Origin: Shewanella algicola
GTDB taxonomy: Bacteria; Pseudomonadota; Gammaproteobacteria; Enterobacterales; Shewanellaceae
Length of the DNA stretch: 56,460 nucleotides
NCBI RefSeq assembly: GCF_014648035.1
Contig: NZ_BMQI01000031.1
Coordinates: 1 to 56,460 of the forward strand
Direction of reading: 5' to 3'
Shown here: one piece after another, positions 8,396-19,142 of the stretch
How the letters are laid out: every line of letters begins with the position of its first letter
How positions within the stretch are numbered: the stretch's first letter is position 1
Position numbers and translations under genes: made by a program
Notes under the pieces: model-generated
Database searches by the model: none
What the model saw: the letters and a program-made list of their open reading frames with translations, nothing else
Told to the model about the DNA's origin: nothing

Positions 8396-9528
8396 GAGTG
8401 TAATACAACCCCGCTACTGTCTTCCCAACTGATATACACCTCGTCTTCCCACGTTGGGTGGTCGGCGCGGCGTTCGCGGTTAATCATCGAACATTGTACA
8501 ATTTGTTTGTTTTTCAGCTTAATGTAGTACACCGATAAGCCACCAAGGTAAGCAATATCATGTACAACACCGTGGGCCCAGTTGTATTCAGAGTCTGGTT
8601 TTTCACGGGTTATAATGGTTTTTTCAGGACGTAGCGCTAAAAAGATGTTTTTGTTTTCTAAGCTGGTTGAAATACCATGGCCGATATAAAACTCACGCTC
8701 TAGGCTTGATGACTTAATCACAGCGTGATCCACTTCATCAGCGATAATTTCACCGTCAAATAAGTTCACGGTACCAATAAACTCAGCCACTAGGCGGCTG
8801 GCTGGCGACTCATAAATATCCATTGGGCTACCGGTTTGGGCAATCCAACCTTCATGCATAATGGAGATACGATCAGCCATGGTCATGGCTTCTTCTTGAT
8901 CGTGAGTCACCATCACGCACGTTACGCCTACGGCTTCTAAAATATCAACCACTTCTAACTGCATTTGAGTACGCAGTTTTTTGTCTAACGCGCCCATTGG
9001 CTCATCGAGCAACAACAATTTAGGGCGCTTAGCCAATGACCGTGCTAACGCGACACGTTGACGCTGGCCACCAGACAACTGATGCGGTTTACGTTTACCG
9101 TATTTTTCCATGTGCACCAGTTTGAGCATTTCTTTTACACGCATTTCAATCTCTGCTTTTGGCATTTTGTCTTGTTTAAGGCCAAAAGCAATATTTTGCT
9201 CTACCGTCATGTGCGGGAACAAAGCATAAGATTGGAACATCATGTTAATTGGACGTTCGTATGGCGGCATATCTGTAATGTCGACACCATCAAGTAAAAT
9301 ACGTCCTTCTGTTGGTTTTTCAAACCCAGCTAGCATGCGTAATAACGTTGACTTACCCGAACCTGAACCACCTAGCAGAGCAAATATCTCACCACGATTA
9401 ATGGTAAGTGACACATCATCTACAGCACGCACGTCATCAAACAGCTTGCTTACGCGCTCAATTTTGACCAGGACTTCATCTTGCGTCTTTGTGGTTGGTT
9501 TATTCGTGACGCCTGAGGTGTTTCCCAT
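8392..9528 (-). CDS. potG: Putrescine ABC transporter, ATP-binding protein PotG
   Basis: This 378-residue cytoplasmic ATPase energises putrescine import. It has Walker A GGSGSGKST at residues 53-61, Q-loop MMFQSYALFP near 96, signature LSGGQRQRVA at 151-160, Walker B LLLLDE at 171-176 and the switch His in VMVTHDQEEA. A C-terminal TOBE regulatory domain follows from about residue 285 (LRPEKTI). Length matches E. coli PotG (377). The ATG has GGAG upstream. It follows potF after a 148-base gap holding a terminator-like hairpin, which suggests lower expression than the binding protein. Confidence 0.92.
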   Translation of the reverse strand: MGNTSGVTNKPTTKTQDEVLVKIERVSKLFDDVRAVDDVSLTINRGEIFALLGGSGSGKSTLLRMLAGFEKPTEGRILLDGVDITDMPPYERPINMMFQSYALFPHMTVEQNIAFGLKQDKMPKAEIEMRVKEMLKLVHMEKYGKRKPHQLSGGQRQRVALARSLAKRPKLLLLDEPMGALDKKLRTQMQLEVVDILEAVGVTCVMVTHDQEEAMTMADRISIMHEGWIAQTGSPMDIYESPASRLVAEFIGTVNLFDGEIIADEVDHAVIKSSSLEREFYIGHGISTSLENKNIFLALRPEKTIITREKPDSEYNWAHGVVHDIAYLGGLSVYYIKLKNKQIVQCSMINRERRADHPTWEDEVYISWEDSSGVVLHS

Positions 9529-9646
9529 AATACTGCTCCGCCTTTTTGAAGTATGACTATCACAACAATGACGTTGTTATGCGCACACTTAACCGTTCTA
9601 TAGTGGCCAAATAGCCATCATAACTAGATAAACAAATGTAAAAAAT

Positions 9647-9668
9647 GAGGGCGAGTGTCCTCGCCCTT
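9647..9668. terminator. Hairpin between potF and potG
   Basis: Stem AGGGCGAG (9648-9655) / CTCGCCCT (9660-9667), loop TGTC, followed on the minus strand by T-rich sequence. It lies 9 bases past the potF stop and 120 bases before potG. It probably causes partial termination, giving more binding protein than membrane complex. Confidence 0.75.
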
Positions 9669-9676
9669 GCGTAAGG

Positions 9677-10801
<1,125 letters not shown>

Positions 10802-11041
10802 TCAGAGCGACGCTGACGTTAGTTTTTTTCGCTAGCTATACCAGCGTGTAAAATCTTCTTTCTGTTGAAAGAAATTATCCAATGCTACAACTTAACTATG
10901 CATCGGTATGATTACAGCAACGGCATGCGCTCCCATAATTTTGCGGATTTTATCAAAAACATATTCGATTACTAGACATTGAAATGCTTTTGGTTAAAAA
11001 ATCACTATTTTATAATATTCATTCACCTAAAAATGCAGTGG

Positions 11042-12427
11042 TTATTGTCCTTGCACATACTGATATGTGTCATTTAGCGCCAACGTTGCCTTAGCCACTA
11101 ACTCGTCAATTTCCCCGTGAGTCATAATTAATGGTGGTGAAATGATCATGGTGTCGCCAACAGAGCGCATCACCAAACCATGCTTTATACAGGCATCGCG
11201 ACAAAACGTGCCAACGCCTGTTTTAGAGTCAAACTTTTGCTTTAACTCTTTATCTTTTACCAGTTCAATTGCCGCAACCATGCCTAAGCCACGCACCTCG
11301 CCCACTAAGGGATGCTCGGCAAGTTCTTGTAAACGAGACTGTAAATAAGGGGCTATATCAGATTCAACACGTTCTATAAGTTGCTCTTGCTCAATAATAC
11401 GGATGTTTTCTAATGCTGCCGCAGCGGCAACAGGGTGGCCGGAATAAGTAAAACCATGGGTAAACTCGCCACAATCTTGCTTAATGACGTCGGCCACTTT
11501 GTCTGACACTATCACGCCGCCCATAGGCACATAACCTGAGGTCATGCCTTTGGCTATTGTGATTAAATCGGGTTGTAAATCGAAGTATTCAGCAGCAAAC
11601 CATTTACCAGTGCGGCCAAAACCGCTGATCACTTCATCTAAAATAAATAAGATATCGTATTTAGCTAAAATACGTTTAATTTCGGGCCAGTAAGTTGACG
11701 GAGGAATAATCACTCCACCCGCACCTTGAAACGGTTCGGCAATAAACGCCGCAACATTGTCTTCGCCCACGTCTAAAATTTTAGCTTCAAGAGCTTGCGC
11801 CGCTTGCAAACCAAATTCTTCTGGTGATAAACCGTTACCTTCACCGTACCAATAAGGTTGAGCAATATGCACCACGCCAGGAATGGGTAAATCACCCTGT
11901 TCATGCATGCCCGACATACCGCCTAAGCTGGCACCCGCAACGGTAGAACCATGGTAGGCATTGTCGCGACTGATAATGGTTTTCTTGCTTGGCTTACCTT
12001 TAAGATCCCAGTAGCGTCTCACCATGCGTAAATTGGTGTCATTAGACTCTGATCCTGAACCGGTAAAAAACACATTGTTCATATGTTTAGGAGCAAGAGA
12101 TGCAATTTTTTGCGCCAGTTCGATTGCCGGTGGATGTGAGCACTGAAAGAAGCTGTTGTAAAATGGCAGCTGCTGCATTTGCTTAGCAACGGCATCAACA
12201 ATAGATTGGCGACCATAACCCACATTCACACACCATAAACCTGCCATGGCATCGAGTAATTTATCGCCCATGATGTCCCATAAATAGACGCCTTCTGCAC
12301 GGTCAATAACCCGAGTACCCTTTTCTGCTAAGTCTTTTGAATCAGTAAATGGGTGGATAAAATGCTGCTTGTCGGCAGTTTGTAAACTATCGAGTTTTTG
12401 TTGTTGCTGAGTTAATGCATCTTGCAT
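11042..12427 (-). CDS. spuC: Putrescine--pyruvate aminotransferase (SpuC-like)
   Basis: The 461-residue class-III aminotransferase uses PLP to move the terminal amino group of putrescine to pyruvate, giving 4-aminobutanal and alanine. Visible are the substrate-site [12 protein letters not shown] near 62-73, phosphate loop [10 protein letters not shown] at 122-131, [11 protein letters not shown] with Asp264, and Schiff-base Lys293 in [10 protein letters not shown]. The overall pattern resembles Pseudomonas SpuC. It is the third gene of puuD-puuA-spuC, separated from puuA by a 120-base gap holding an 11-bp hairpin. SpuC homologues can accept several omega-amines, so substrate is probable rather than certain. 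Confidence 0.82.
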   Translation of the reverse strand: MQDALTQQQQKLDSLQTADKQHFIHPFTDSKDLAEKGTRVIDRAEGVYLWDIMGDKLLDAMAGLWCVNVGYGRQSIVDAVAKQMQQLPFYNSFFQCSHPPAIELAQKIASLAPKHMNNVFFTGSGSESNDTNLRMVRRYWDLKGKPSKKTIISRDNAYHGSTVAGASLGGMSGMHEQGDLPIPGVVHIAQPYWYGEGNGLSPEEFGLQAAQALEAKILDVGEDNVAAFIAEPFQGAGGVIIPPSTYWPEIKRILAKYDILFILDEVISGFGRTGKWFAAEYFDLQPDLITIAKGMTSGYVPMGGVIVSDKVADVIKQDCGEFTHGFTYSGHPVAAAAALENIRIIEQEQLIERVESDIAPYLQSRLQELAEHPLVGEVRGLGMVAAIELVKDKELKQKFDSKTGVGTFCRDACIKHGLVMRSVGDTMIISPPLIMTHGEIDELVAKATLALNDTYQYVQGQ

Positions 12428-12444
12428 ACTTTTATCCTTTCAAG

Positions 12445-12475
12445 CAGGCAGCAAACAAAAGGTATTTGCTGCCTG
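12445..12475. repeat. Perfect 11-bp hairpin between puuA and spuC
   Basis: Arms CAGGCAGCAAA (12445-12455) and TTTGCTGCCTG (12465-12475) with a 9-base loop. On the minus strand it ends 17 bases before the spuC start and no T run follows, so a plain terminator is unlikely. An mRNA-processing or stabilising element is possible. Confidence 0.6.
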
Positions 12476-12547
12476 TTTATCCACTACCTAAGTGCTAGGT
12501 CAAAACCATTGCACTACATTTTAATGACGACAGGGCTAGGTACTTCG

Positions 12548-13903
12548 TTAAACGGTAAGTAATAAAAACTCACGTTCCCACGAGCTGACTACGCGTCTAA
12601 AGTTTTCAAGCTCAGCCTGTTTTACCGCTACAAATGCAGTGATAAATGATTGGCCTAAATACTCAACACCCGCTTCACTCTCTTGCATAGCCATTAGCGC
12701 TTCTTCTAAAGTCACTGGCAAATAGTTTTCATTATTGGTACGGCTTTCATTTGCACGACCACTCACCGGTGTTGACGGACGTAGGTTTCTCTCTATACCG
12801 ATAAACCCGCACAATAAACTAGCGGCAATGGCTAAATAGCAATTGGCATCTGCACCTGGAATACGGTTTTCAATACGGCGATTTTGTGGCGATGACTCAG
12901 GAATACGTAGACCACAAGTGCGGTTTTCAATGCCCCACTCTAAGTTAACTGGCGCAGAAGTGCCCGGAAGAAAACGGCGGAATGAGTTAGCATTAGGCGC
13001 CATTAGCGGTAATAACTCAGGGATATAAGTTTGTAAGCCAGCAATATAATTTAAAAATAATTGGCTCTGGGTACCGTCTTCTTTAGTGAAGATGTTTTTA
13101 CCGGTTTTCTTATCCACAATACTCTGGTGAATGTGCATTGCACTGCCTGGCTCGTCGGTCACGGGCTTAGCCATAAACGTGGCACACACATCGTGCTTTA
13201 ATGCAGCTTCGCGTAATGTGCGTTTAAATACAAACACCTGGTCAGCAAGTGCCAATGGGTTGCCATGGCTGAAGTTGATTTCCATTTGTGCTGGACCATC
13301 TTCATGGATCAAGGTATCGATATCTAAACCCTGGGCTTCACACCAGTCGTACATGTCTTCAAATAGTGGGTCATACTCGTTAGCTGCATCAATTGAAAAT
13401 GATTGACGTCCAGCTTCTGGGCGACCAGAACGACCTATAGGTGGCTTAAGTGGTAAATCATGATCGTCAGAGCGCTTAGTAAGATAAAACTCCATTTCTG
13501 GGGCAATAACAGGCTCCCACCCTTTGTCTTCGTAAAGTTTTAAAACTTTTTTGAGTACGTTGCGTGGAGACAGTTCAATAGGGTTACCCATTCGGTCATA
13601 ACAGTCATGAATCACTTGTGCAGTGGCTTCTACTGTCCAAGGCAGCATAAACACGGCGCTGTCGTCAGGTACACATACAAAGTCGATATCTGCATCATCG
13701 AGCAATGAGTAAAAAACCTCATCATTGATGTAGTCGCCTGTGACGGTTTGTAATAAAACACTTTCAGGCAGGCGCATGCCTTTTTCATCAATGAACTTGT
13801 CTACAGGGGCGATTTTTCCACGCGCTATGCCTGTCATGTCACTAATAACACATTCAACTTCGGTAATTTTATTGTCTTTCAAAAAAGCGATTAACTTATC
13901 CAT
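12548..13903 (-). CDS. puuA: Gamma-glutamylputrescine synthetase
   Basis: This 451-residue member of the glutamine synthetase family should ligate glutamate to putrescine using ATP, the first step of the Puu pathway. Family blocks present include the metal-binding PEMEFYL near 137, EDGPAQMEINFSHG near 200, the GSAMHIHQS loop near 252, NSFRRFLPG near 305 and ENRTCGLRIPESSPQNRRIENRIPG near 326-350. It lacks the adenylylation-site pattern of housekeeping GlnA. It begins 2 bases after puuD ends, a coupling that ties synthesis and hydrolysis of the glutamyl adduct. SpuB/SpuI homologues are alternative names for this group. Confidence 0.88.
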   Translation of the reverse strand: MDKLIAFLKDNKITEVECVISDMTGIARGKIAPVDKFIDEKGMRLPESVLLQTVTGDYINDEVFYSLLDDADIDFVCVPDDSAVFMLPWTVEATAQVIHDCYDRMGNPIELSPRNVLKKVLKLYEDKGWEPVIAPEMEFYLTKRSDDHDLPLKPPIGRSGRPEAGRQSFSIDAANEYDPLFEDMYDWCEAQGLDIDTLIHEDGPAQMEINFSHGNPLALADQVFVFKRTLREAALKHDVCATFMAKPVTDEPGSAMHIHQSIVDKKTGKNIFTKEDGTQSQLFLNYIAGLQTYIPELLPLMAPNANSFRRFLPGTSAPVNLEWGIENRTCGLRIPESSPQNRRIENRIPGADANCYLAIAASLLCGFIGIERNLRPSTPVSGRANESRTNNENYLPVTLEEALMAMQESEAGVEYLGQSFITAFVAVKQAELENFRRVVSSWEREFLLLTV

Positions 13904-13905
13904 TT

Positions 13906-14670
13906 TTATCTCACTTGTGTTGCCGCATGATGTCTACAGGCTTGTCCGAATGCCTCGAAAATAGCGCTATAAAACGCATTTTCGGTGACTTTCCATTCTG
14001 GATGCCACTGAACACCTAATGCAAAATTTTTCGCATTTTTCACTGAAAATGCTTCGATTAATCCGTCCGGAGCATATGCTTCTGGCTGTAACCCCTCACC
14101 TAGACGCTCCACGCCTTGAGTATGAACAGAGTTAACCTCTGCAGTGTCACAGCCCCATGCATCGTGAAGAAGTCCGCCGGCAACAAGGTTAACTTGATGC
14201 GATAAACCATATTGCACATCTAAGGGTGCTTCTTTATCTTCTCTATGTTCAATAAATGTGCCAACTTCGTGGAGTTTTTGATGCAAACTCCCGCCAAAAA
14301 CGACATTCATTTCTTGAAAACCACGACAAATACCCAGCAACGGGATCCCCATATCGATTGCCGCCCTAATAAGTGGCAATGTGGTGGCGTCGCGTTTAGG
14401 ATCGTGGTGAGTCCCTTCTTCACTAGCTTTACCTTGATAATGGTGTGGTTCTACATTCGATGGTGAACCAGTAAACATGATGCCATCAAGGCGTAAAAGC
14501 AGATCTTTTATTGGTAAATCAATACCTAATGATGGAATCACTAAAGGGAAGCCTTTGGCACCATCGACGATACTCAGTAGGTATTTTTCGCCCACTATAT
14601 TGAACGGATGCTGGCCGAGTTGTTTGTTGCATGCTATTACCCCGATGAGGGGAAGACCTGATTGAGACAT
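13906..14670 (-). CDS. puuD: Gamma-glutamyl-GABA hydrolase
   Basis: This 254-residue class-I glutamine amidotransferase-like hydrolase (peptidase C26) releases glutamate and GABA from gamma-glutamyl-GABA. The triad is visible: Cys115 in LGICRGFQEMN, His223 and Glu225 in GVQWHPEW. The length is identical to E. coli PuuD. The ATG at 14670 has AGGTGAG just upstream. It heads puuD-puuA-spuC, and a GTGT...ACAC palindrome lies 43-60 bases upstream at 14713-14730. Confidence 0.92.
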   Translation of the reverse strand: MSQSGLPLIGVIACNKQLGQHPFNIVGEKYLLSIVDGAKGFPLVIPSLGIDLPIKDLLLRLDGIMFTGSPSNVEPHHYQGKASEEGTHHDPKRDATTLPLIRAAIDMGIPLLGICRGFQEMNVVFGGSLHQKLHEVGTFIEHREDKEAPLDVQYGLSHQVNLVAGGLLHDAWGCDTAEVNSVHTQGVERLGEGLQPEAYAPDGLIEAFSVKNAKNFALGVQWHPEWKVTENAFYSAIFEAFGQACRHHAATQVR

Positions 14671-15123
14671 ATCTCACCTTTAGCCAATAGTGTGATGAAC
14701 TTATTGTTTTACGTGTTCATTTTTTCACACACTACACGGTATTTTTTAGCTAGGCAAGAGGATAACTGATGATAAAAACAACTTTTAACGAAAAACAAAT
14801 AAAACAAATTAAAAACAATGAATTAACCAAAAATAACAGTGTGACGATAAAAAGTGATAACGGCCTTACGAGCGGTTAAAAATCAACCTTCTTGCACCAA
14901 TTTAGAGCGATGACTGCACAAGAAAAGTGAATCTTATGCTTTATATTATTTACACGAGTGCTACACAAGTTTGGCAAATCTCGCTAGGAGTACCGACAAC
15001 TCGCTTAAATATCGATATCACAGCAAAATGGACAATCAGAAAAAGGATTTTAAGCGGTAGGTAATGGGACACATTCAGCTAAATCTAGCAATGCATCCCG
15101 CTATTATGAGGTAAGGTTGTAGA
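14671..15123. other. 453-base gene-free region between puuD and puuR
   Basis: No convincing open frame or RNA gene is seen. The part nearest puuD is AT-rich and carries the candidate operator at 14713-14730, so it should hold the puuDA-spuC promoter. No clear terminator for puuR was found in the rest. Confidence 0.5.
14713..14730. promoter_or_regulatory. Candidate polyamine-regulon operator (puuD promoter)
   Basis: GTGTTCATTTTTTCACAC, an imperfect palindrome with GTGT and ACAC ends. Its inner part resembles the reverse complement of the E. coli PuuR box as recalled (core AATGAACA). Confidence 0.5.
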
Positions 15124-15678
15124 TTAAAAATCGGCTGGTGTGGTTGCGCTCACTAGGCGGCATGGCTCGTCAAACGGATTACGAAAGCGATGTGGTTGCT
15201 GGCTGCTAAAGTAATAACTGTCACCTTTTTCTAAAATAAACACTTCTTCGCCAACGGTGACTTCTAATTTACCTTCAACAATCACCCCACCTTCTTCGCC
15301 TTCATGTTGCAGCATTTCTGCACCAGTATCGGCGTTAACGGGATACATTTCACTCATTAACGACATGGCTCGGTTAGGGTAATCACGGCCAATTAATTTA
15401 TACACCAACTCGCCGGTGCCAATATCAAGCAGCTCATTAGCCCGGTAAACCACTTTTTGATCGCCAATGGATCCGTCATCAATTGAAAAGAACTCCACCA
15501 ACGACATCGGGATCCCGCCAAGCACTTTTTTAAGCGAACTCACTGAAGGACTGACACTGTTTTTTTCAATCATTGAAATTGTACTGTTGGTCACCCCAGC
15601 CCGCTTAGCCAACTCACGTTGAGATAAACCTTTTAATTTACGGACTGCTTTTAGGTTTGCACCAATATCCAAATTCAT
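15124..15678 (-). CDS. puuR: HTH-cupin transcriptional regulator, PuuR-type
   Basis: The protein (184 residues from the chosen start) has an N-terminal XRE helix-turn-helix at about 6-60 (LKAVRKLKGLSQRELAKRAGV, then NSTISMIEKNSVSPSVSSLKK). A C-terminal cupin domain follows at about 105-180 (HEGEEGGVIVEGKLEVTVGEE, QQPHRFRNP). This is the build of PuuR, the putrescine-responsive repressor (E. coli 185 residues). An in-frame ATG at 15729 would add 17 residues with no ribosome site. The ATG at 15678 has AGGAGA immediately upstream, though closely spaced, and fits family length, so it was preferred. It is divergent from the puuB-like gene at 15919 and probably represses this cluster. Confidence 0.85.
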   Translation of the reverse strand: MNLDIGANLKAVRKLKGLSQRELAKRAGVTNSTISMIEKNSVSPSVSSLKKVLGGIPMSLVEFFSIDDGSIGDQKVVYRANELLDIGTGELVYKLIGRDYPNRAMSLMSEMYPVNADTGAEMLQHEGEEGGVIVEGKLEVTVGEEVFILEKGDSYYFSSQQPHRFRNPFDEPCRLVSATTPADF

Positions 15679-15821
15679 TCTCCTAGAGTGATAACTCAGT
15701 GGCTTAACATAATGAGTGTTGACGACCATGATTAATACATAAAATGTAACATATAAACAACATGTAAAATTAATTAATCACGTGACACGTTTAAATCAAA
15801 CAAATTGTATTTTACATCAAA

Positions 15822-15847
15822 TGAGTGTTAAATAAAATGCACACTTA
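15822..15847. promoter_or_regulatory. Candidate polyamine-regulon operator (puuR / puuB2 intergenic)
   Basis: Arms AGTGT (15824-15828) and ACACT (15841-15845) frame an AT-rich centre. Read on the minus strand the core is GTGTGCATTTTATTTAACAC, close to the site at 22811-22830 and nearly the same as the one at 22783-22801. Confidence 0.5.
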
Positions 15848-15918
15848 CGGCGTATTTAAGCTCTGTACTTATGTTTAGCCGCTATTGCTATCGCTTTGTT
15901 CAATAATCTGGAGCCATT

Positions 15919-17226
15919 ATGTCAGTAAAATCCCCTATCCATAGCAAGCACTATCCAGACTCTTTTTATGTTGCCAGCGCGAATGGATTATTTGAACACC
16001 CTAAATTGACAGAACACATCACAGTCGATGTGTGTATTGTGGGCGGCGGATATACCGGGATTAACACCGCGATTGAACTTAGGCAACGCGGTTACAGTGT
16101 GGCACTACTTGAAGTCAAACGCATAGGTTGGGGCGCGTCGGGTCGCAATGGCGGCGAGCTTATCCGCGGCATTGGCCATGATGCAACACAATTTAAAAAT
16201 GAAATTGGCGAGCAAGGGGTTAAGTCAATTCAGCAAATGGGCTTTGAAGCTGTTGATATTGTCACCGAGCGCATTAGCGAACATAACATTGAATGCGACT
16301 TGCAAATGGGCTATTGCGATTTAGCGGTAAAACCCAGACACATGGATGAATTAGCTGAAGAGTATCAAGACCTTAAATCTCAGGGTTATCAAAAGCCGAT
16401 CAAACTGCTTGATCGCAGCCAAATTGGTGAGGTCATTGGGTCTGACTTTTATCAAGGTGCACTGGTTGATATGGGCAGCGGTCATTTACACCCACTTAAT
16501 TTAGCCTTAGGTGAAGCCCGAGTCGCACGAGAACTAGGCGCTCAATTATTTGAATACAGCGCCGCAGAAAAAATAATAAAAGGTGATAAACCCAAAGTCA
16601 TCACCGCACAGGGTCAAGTGACTTGCGATTATTTAGTCATGGCTGGCAACGGCTACATTGGCAATAAACTCAGCCCCTATTTAGGCGGTAAAGTATTACC
16701 GACAGGCACTTATTTACTCGCCACAGAGCCATTAACCGAACAACAATGTGCCACAATCATCCCGCAAAATATGGCTTTTGCCGACATGCGTGTTGCCTTA
16801 GATTACTTCCATCTGTCGGCCGATCGTCGTTTATTATTCGGCGGTTTGTGCACGTATTCAGGTAAAGACCCTAAAGACATTGAAGCCGCATTAAGACCTA
16901 ATCTTGAAAAGGTGTTCCCGCAACTTAAGGGAATTAAAATTGATTATGAATGGGGCGGCATGATGGGTATCGGCGCTAACCGTATGCCACAAATTGGTCG
17001 ATTACCCGATGCAGCCAATATCTATTTTGCCCAGGCATATGCTGGTCATGGTGTTAACGCCACCCACATGGCCGCAAGATTGATTGCCGAAGCGATTAGC
17101 CAGCAATCACAACGTATTGATGTGTTTAATGACATTAAACACATGACCTTCCCAGGCGGACCCATGTTTAGATCGCCCATGCTAGCGGCTGGGATGTTGT
17201 ACCACAGAATGAAAGATTTGCTATAG
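15919..17226 (+). CDS. PuuB-like FAD-dependent oxidoreductase (second copy)
   Basis: This 435-residue protein has the DAO-family FAD fold GGGYTG near residue 38, the block RIGWGASGRNGGEL near 67-80, and a C-terminal AYAGHGVNATHMAARLIAEA. It has the same domain layout and length as the puuB product at 5214 but is clearly diverged. It probably oxidises a gamma-glutamylated or free polyamine. It is transcribed away from puuR across a shared 240-base region that carries a candidate operator. A different substrate from the first copy (for example a spermidine or cadaverine derivative) is possible but cannot be read from sequence. Confidence 0.8.
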   Translation: MSVKSPIHSKHYPDSFYVASANGLFEHPKLTEHITVDVCIVGGGYTGINTAIELRQRGYSVALLEVKRIGWGASGRNGGELIRGIGHDATQFKNEIGEQGVKSIQQMGFEAVDIVTERISEHNIECDLQMGYCDLAVKPRHMDELAEEYQDLKSQGYQKPIKLLDRSQIGEVIGSDFYQGALVDMGSGHLHPLNLALGEARVARELGAQLFEYSAAEKIIKGDKPKVITAQGQVTCDYLVMAGNGYIGNKLSPYLGGKVLPTGTYLLATEPLTEQQCATIIPQNMAFADMRVALDYFHLSADRRLLFGGLCTYSGKDPKDIEAALRPNLEKVFPQLKGIKIDYEWGGMMGIGANRMPQIGRLPDAANIYFAQAYAGHGVNATHMAARLIAEAISQQSQRIDVFNDIKHMTFPGGPMFRSPMLAAGMLYHRMKDLL

Positions 17227-17900
17227 GTTGGAGTCTGTTTATGGCCTGCGCCCAAGCTAGAGTTTTCAAACTTCGTTTGAAGTAAGATAGCAAGGTTCCA
17301 CCTTGCAGGGGCCATATGCTGCGTCATTCCGGCAATGCTTTTGAGCCGGAATCCAGGTGTTTTTTTTGCTTTGAACTTTATGGCCTGCGGCCACTAACGT
17401 CGTGGCGCTTCACCCACACCTGACCAAGAGGAAATCAACGGCTATTCCCTCTTGGAACTCCCAGCCGCCAAATCAAAATTATCTGAAAAGCGATAATTTC
17501 TCGACGTGGTTGGATCCAGCTTTTGACCGCGTGTCGGTGTTCCTCGGCCACCTCTGTATGGTAAAGAATGAAAATGCTAACGCTTCAGATGGGAGTCTGA
17601 TGTGAATGGATTCACAAATGTCGTGGTGGCATGGTCAATGATGTTCCCGACATCGTAATGACATTTCCCATATCCATATGGGTCAGATGCCAAGGAACGA
17701 CCCTTCCCCTCCAAAGCTAGACAGACATCCATGGCTAGCTCACGTCATTTTCTTCAACGCCCTCAAGTTTAGAGTTGAATTTGGGCATTTGAAAGCGAAG
17801 ACCAAATCATTGCGGACAAAACTTGTTAACAACCTTCTCGTCGTCCCGGCAATGCTTTTTAGACTGGTGCTTTTTACTTATGGTCTACTGCTAATAATCA
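17227..17900. repeat. Composite intergenic repeat region (REP-like and GGCCTG motifs)
   Basis: No gene is supported in these 674 bases. Two copies of TTTATGGCCTGCG occur at 17238-17250 and 17378-17390, and REP-like stem sequences containing CCGGCAATGCTTT occur at 17325-17362 and about 17839-17860. Small hairpins occur near 17267 (CAAAC/GTTTG) and 17291 (CAAGG/CCTTG). Short open frames inside have no ribosome sites and look like repeat sequence. Similar elements return inverted at 19343-19377 and 19421-19461, on the other side of the GGDEF gene. Confidence 0.65.
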
Positions 17901-19142
17901 TCATGGTTTGATTTGCGGCTGCGAAACTACGCGGTTGCGGCCGTTGGCTTTGGCGATATAGAGCGCTGAGTCTGCTCGTGATAAGGTTGCTTGCAGCGAG
18001 TCTTCTTTGTTATAGAATTCAGCAACACCGATTGATACCGTAAAACGAATGATTCCATTGGCTGTGCTCATACTATTGTCTTCAACAAGTATTCGTAAAC
18101 GCTTAGCAAACTGTATTGCTCCGTCTAAATCAGTATCAGTCAATAAAAACACAAACTCTTCACCACCAATACGGGCGACTACGTCAGTATTGCGAAGAGT
18201 TGATAATAATATTTTGCCCATTGATATTAATGCAGCATCGCCTCCCTCATGGCCATAATCATCATTAATCTTTTTAAAATCATCAATGTCTAACATCAAA
18301 ATGCTAAACGTATGGTTATTACGTTTTGCCTGCGAATGCAATTTTTCACTCATTGCAAAAAATGCCCTTCTATTGGGCAGTTTAGTTAATTCATCTGTCA
18401 TAGAAAGTTGCTCAGCTTTGTGTTTAGCCTCTTGCAACTCCTGGGTGCGCTCTAACACTTCAGCTTCTAGAGACTTGTTATAATTTTCCATTTGCAAAGC
18501 CATTTCATCTTGCTGGCTAAGATGCTCAGCCTGGCTAATCGCAATCTCCAAGTATCCAGCTGTGTCTATGAGCATGTTAACCTCATGTTCAGACCATACA
18601 TGCACTGCTTCTGCGTCCATACAAAACAAACCGACAAATCCGTCATTATGAGAAATTGGAATGTCTAATATGGCAAGGGTCTTCCCCACCATCAACTCGC
18701 CCCTCAAGGGTGTGAGTCGGTTATCATTCATGACATCACTAATGGCTAATACTTTTAATTCTAAAAGCGCCTTTAAGTAATCATCAGCCACACTCAAATC
18801 CGCATTCAAACCTTGAATATTTGGCATATTTTCGGGAGTACAACAATCTTTAATCGACAGTAGACCTTGCGCTGATACCGTTGCATAAGAAACTCGGTAA
18901 TGAGGGAATTTAATGAAGATTTCTTTGAGCGCAATCTCAATGATTTTGTCTGAAGACATGCCTGCATTGATGCTTTTGGTAATTTTATTGATGGTCTCGT
19001 GGCGATCGCGAGTATGTCTTAATGAAGTAACTTCTTTAAGGTGTTTTACAACCACAAGATAAATAACGATTGTCGCAACCAACAGAATAATAACAAGAAA
19101 AATAAGCACCAGTGCAGATCCTAAACATGTAGATAAAGTCAA
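17901..19142 (-). CDS. Membrane-anchored GAF-GGDEF diguanylate cyclase
   Basis: The 413-residue protein has one N-terminal membrane helix (about 8-33), a GAF domain (about 48-205), a coiled coil (about 205-245) and a GGDEF domain (about 250-405). The active-site motif is intact as GGEEF at 326-330, with an inhibitory-site RxxD (RNTD) at 317-320, so it should make cyclic di-GMP under product inhibition. The signal sensed by GAF is unknown. The first codon at 19142 would be TTG with no ribosome site. A GTG at 19109, preceded by AGGA, is a possible alternative but would shorten the helix. It is framed by inverted repeats and interrupts the polyamine cluster. Confidence 0.85.
   Translation of the reverse strand: MTLSTCLGSALVLIFLVIILLVATIVIYLVVVKHLKEVTSLRHTRDRHETINKITKSINAGMSSDKIIEIALKEIFIKFPHYRVSYATVSAQGLLSIKDCCTPENMPNIQGLNADLSVADDYLKALLELKVLAISDVMNDNRLTPLRGELMVGKTLAILDIPISHNDGFVGLFCMDAEAVHVWSEHEVNMLIDTAGYLEIAISQAEHLSQQDEMALQMENYNKSLEAEVLERTQELQEAKHKAEQLSMTDELTKLPNRRAFFAMSEKLHSQAKRNNHTFSILMLDIDDFKKINDDYGHEGGDAALISMGKILLSTLRNTDVVARIGGEEFVFLLTDTDLDGAIQFAKRLRILVEDNSMSTANGIIRFTVSIGVAEFYNKEDSLQATLSRADSALYIAKANGRNRVVSQPQIKP

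Noticed and set aside
14964..14984. Possible sigma-54 promoter (TTTGGCAAATCTCGCT)
   Set aside because: The GG to GC spacing is 8 instead of the required 10 bases.
17402..17911. Short open frames inside the intergenic repeat region
   Set aside because: They overlap repeat motifs, lack ribosome sites and have no family pattern.
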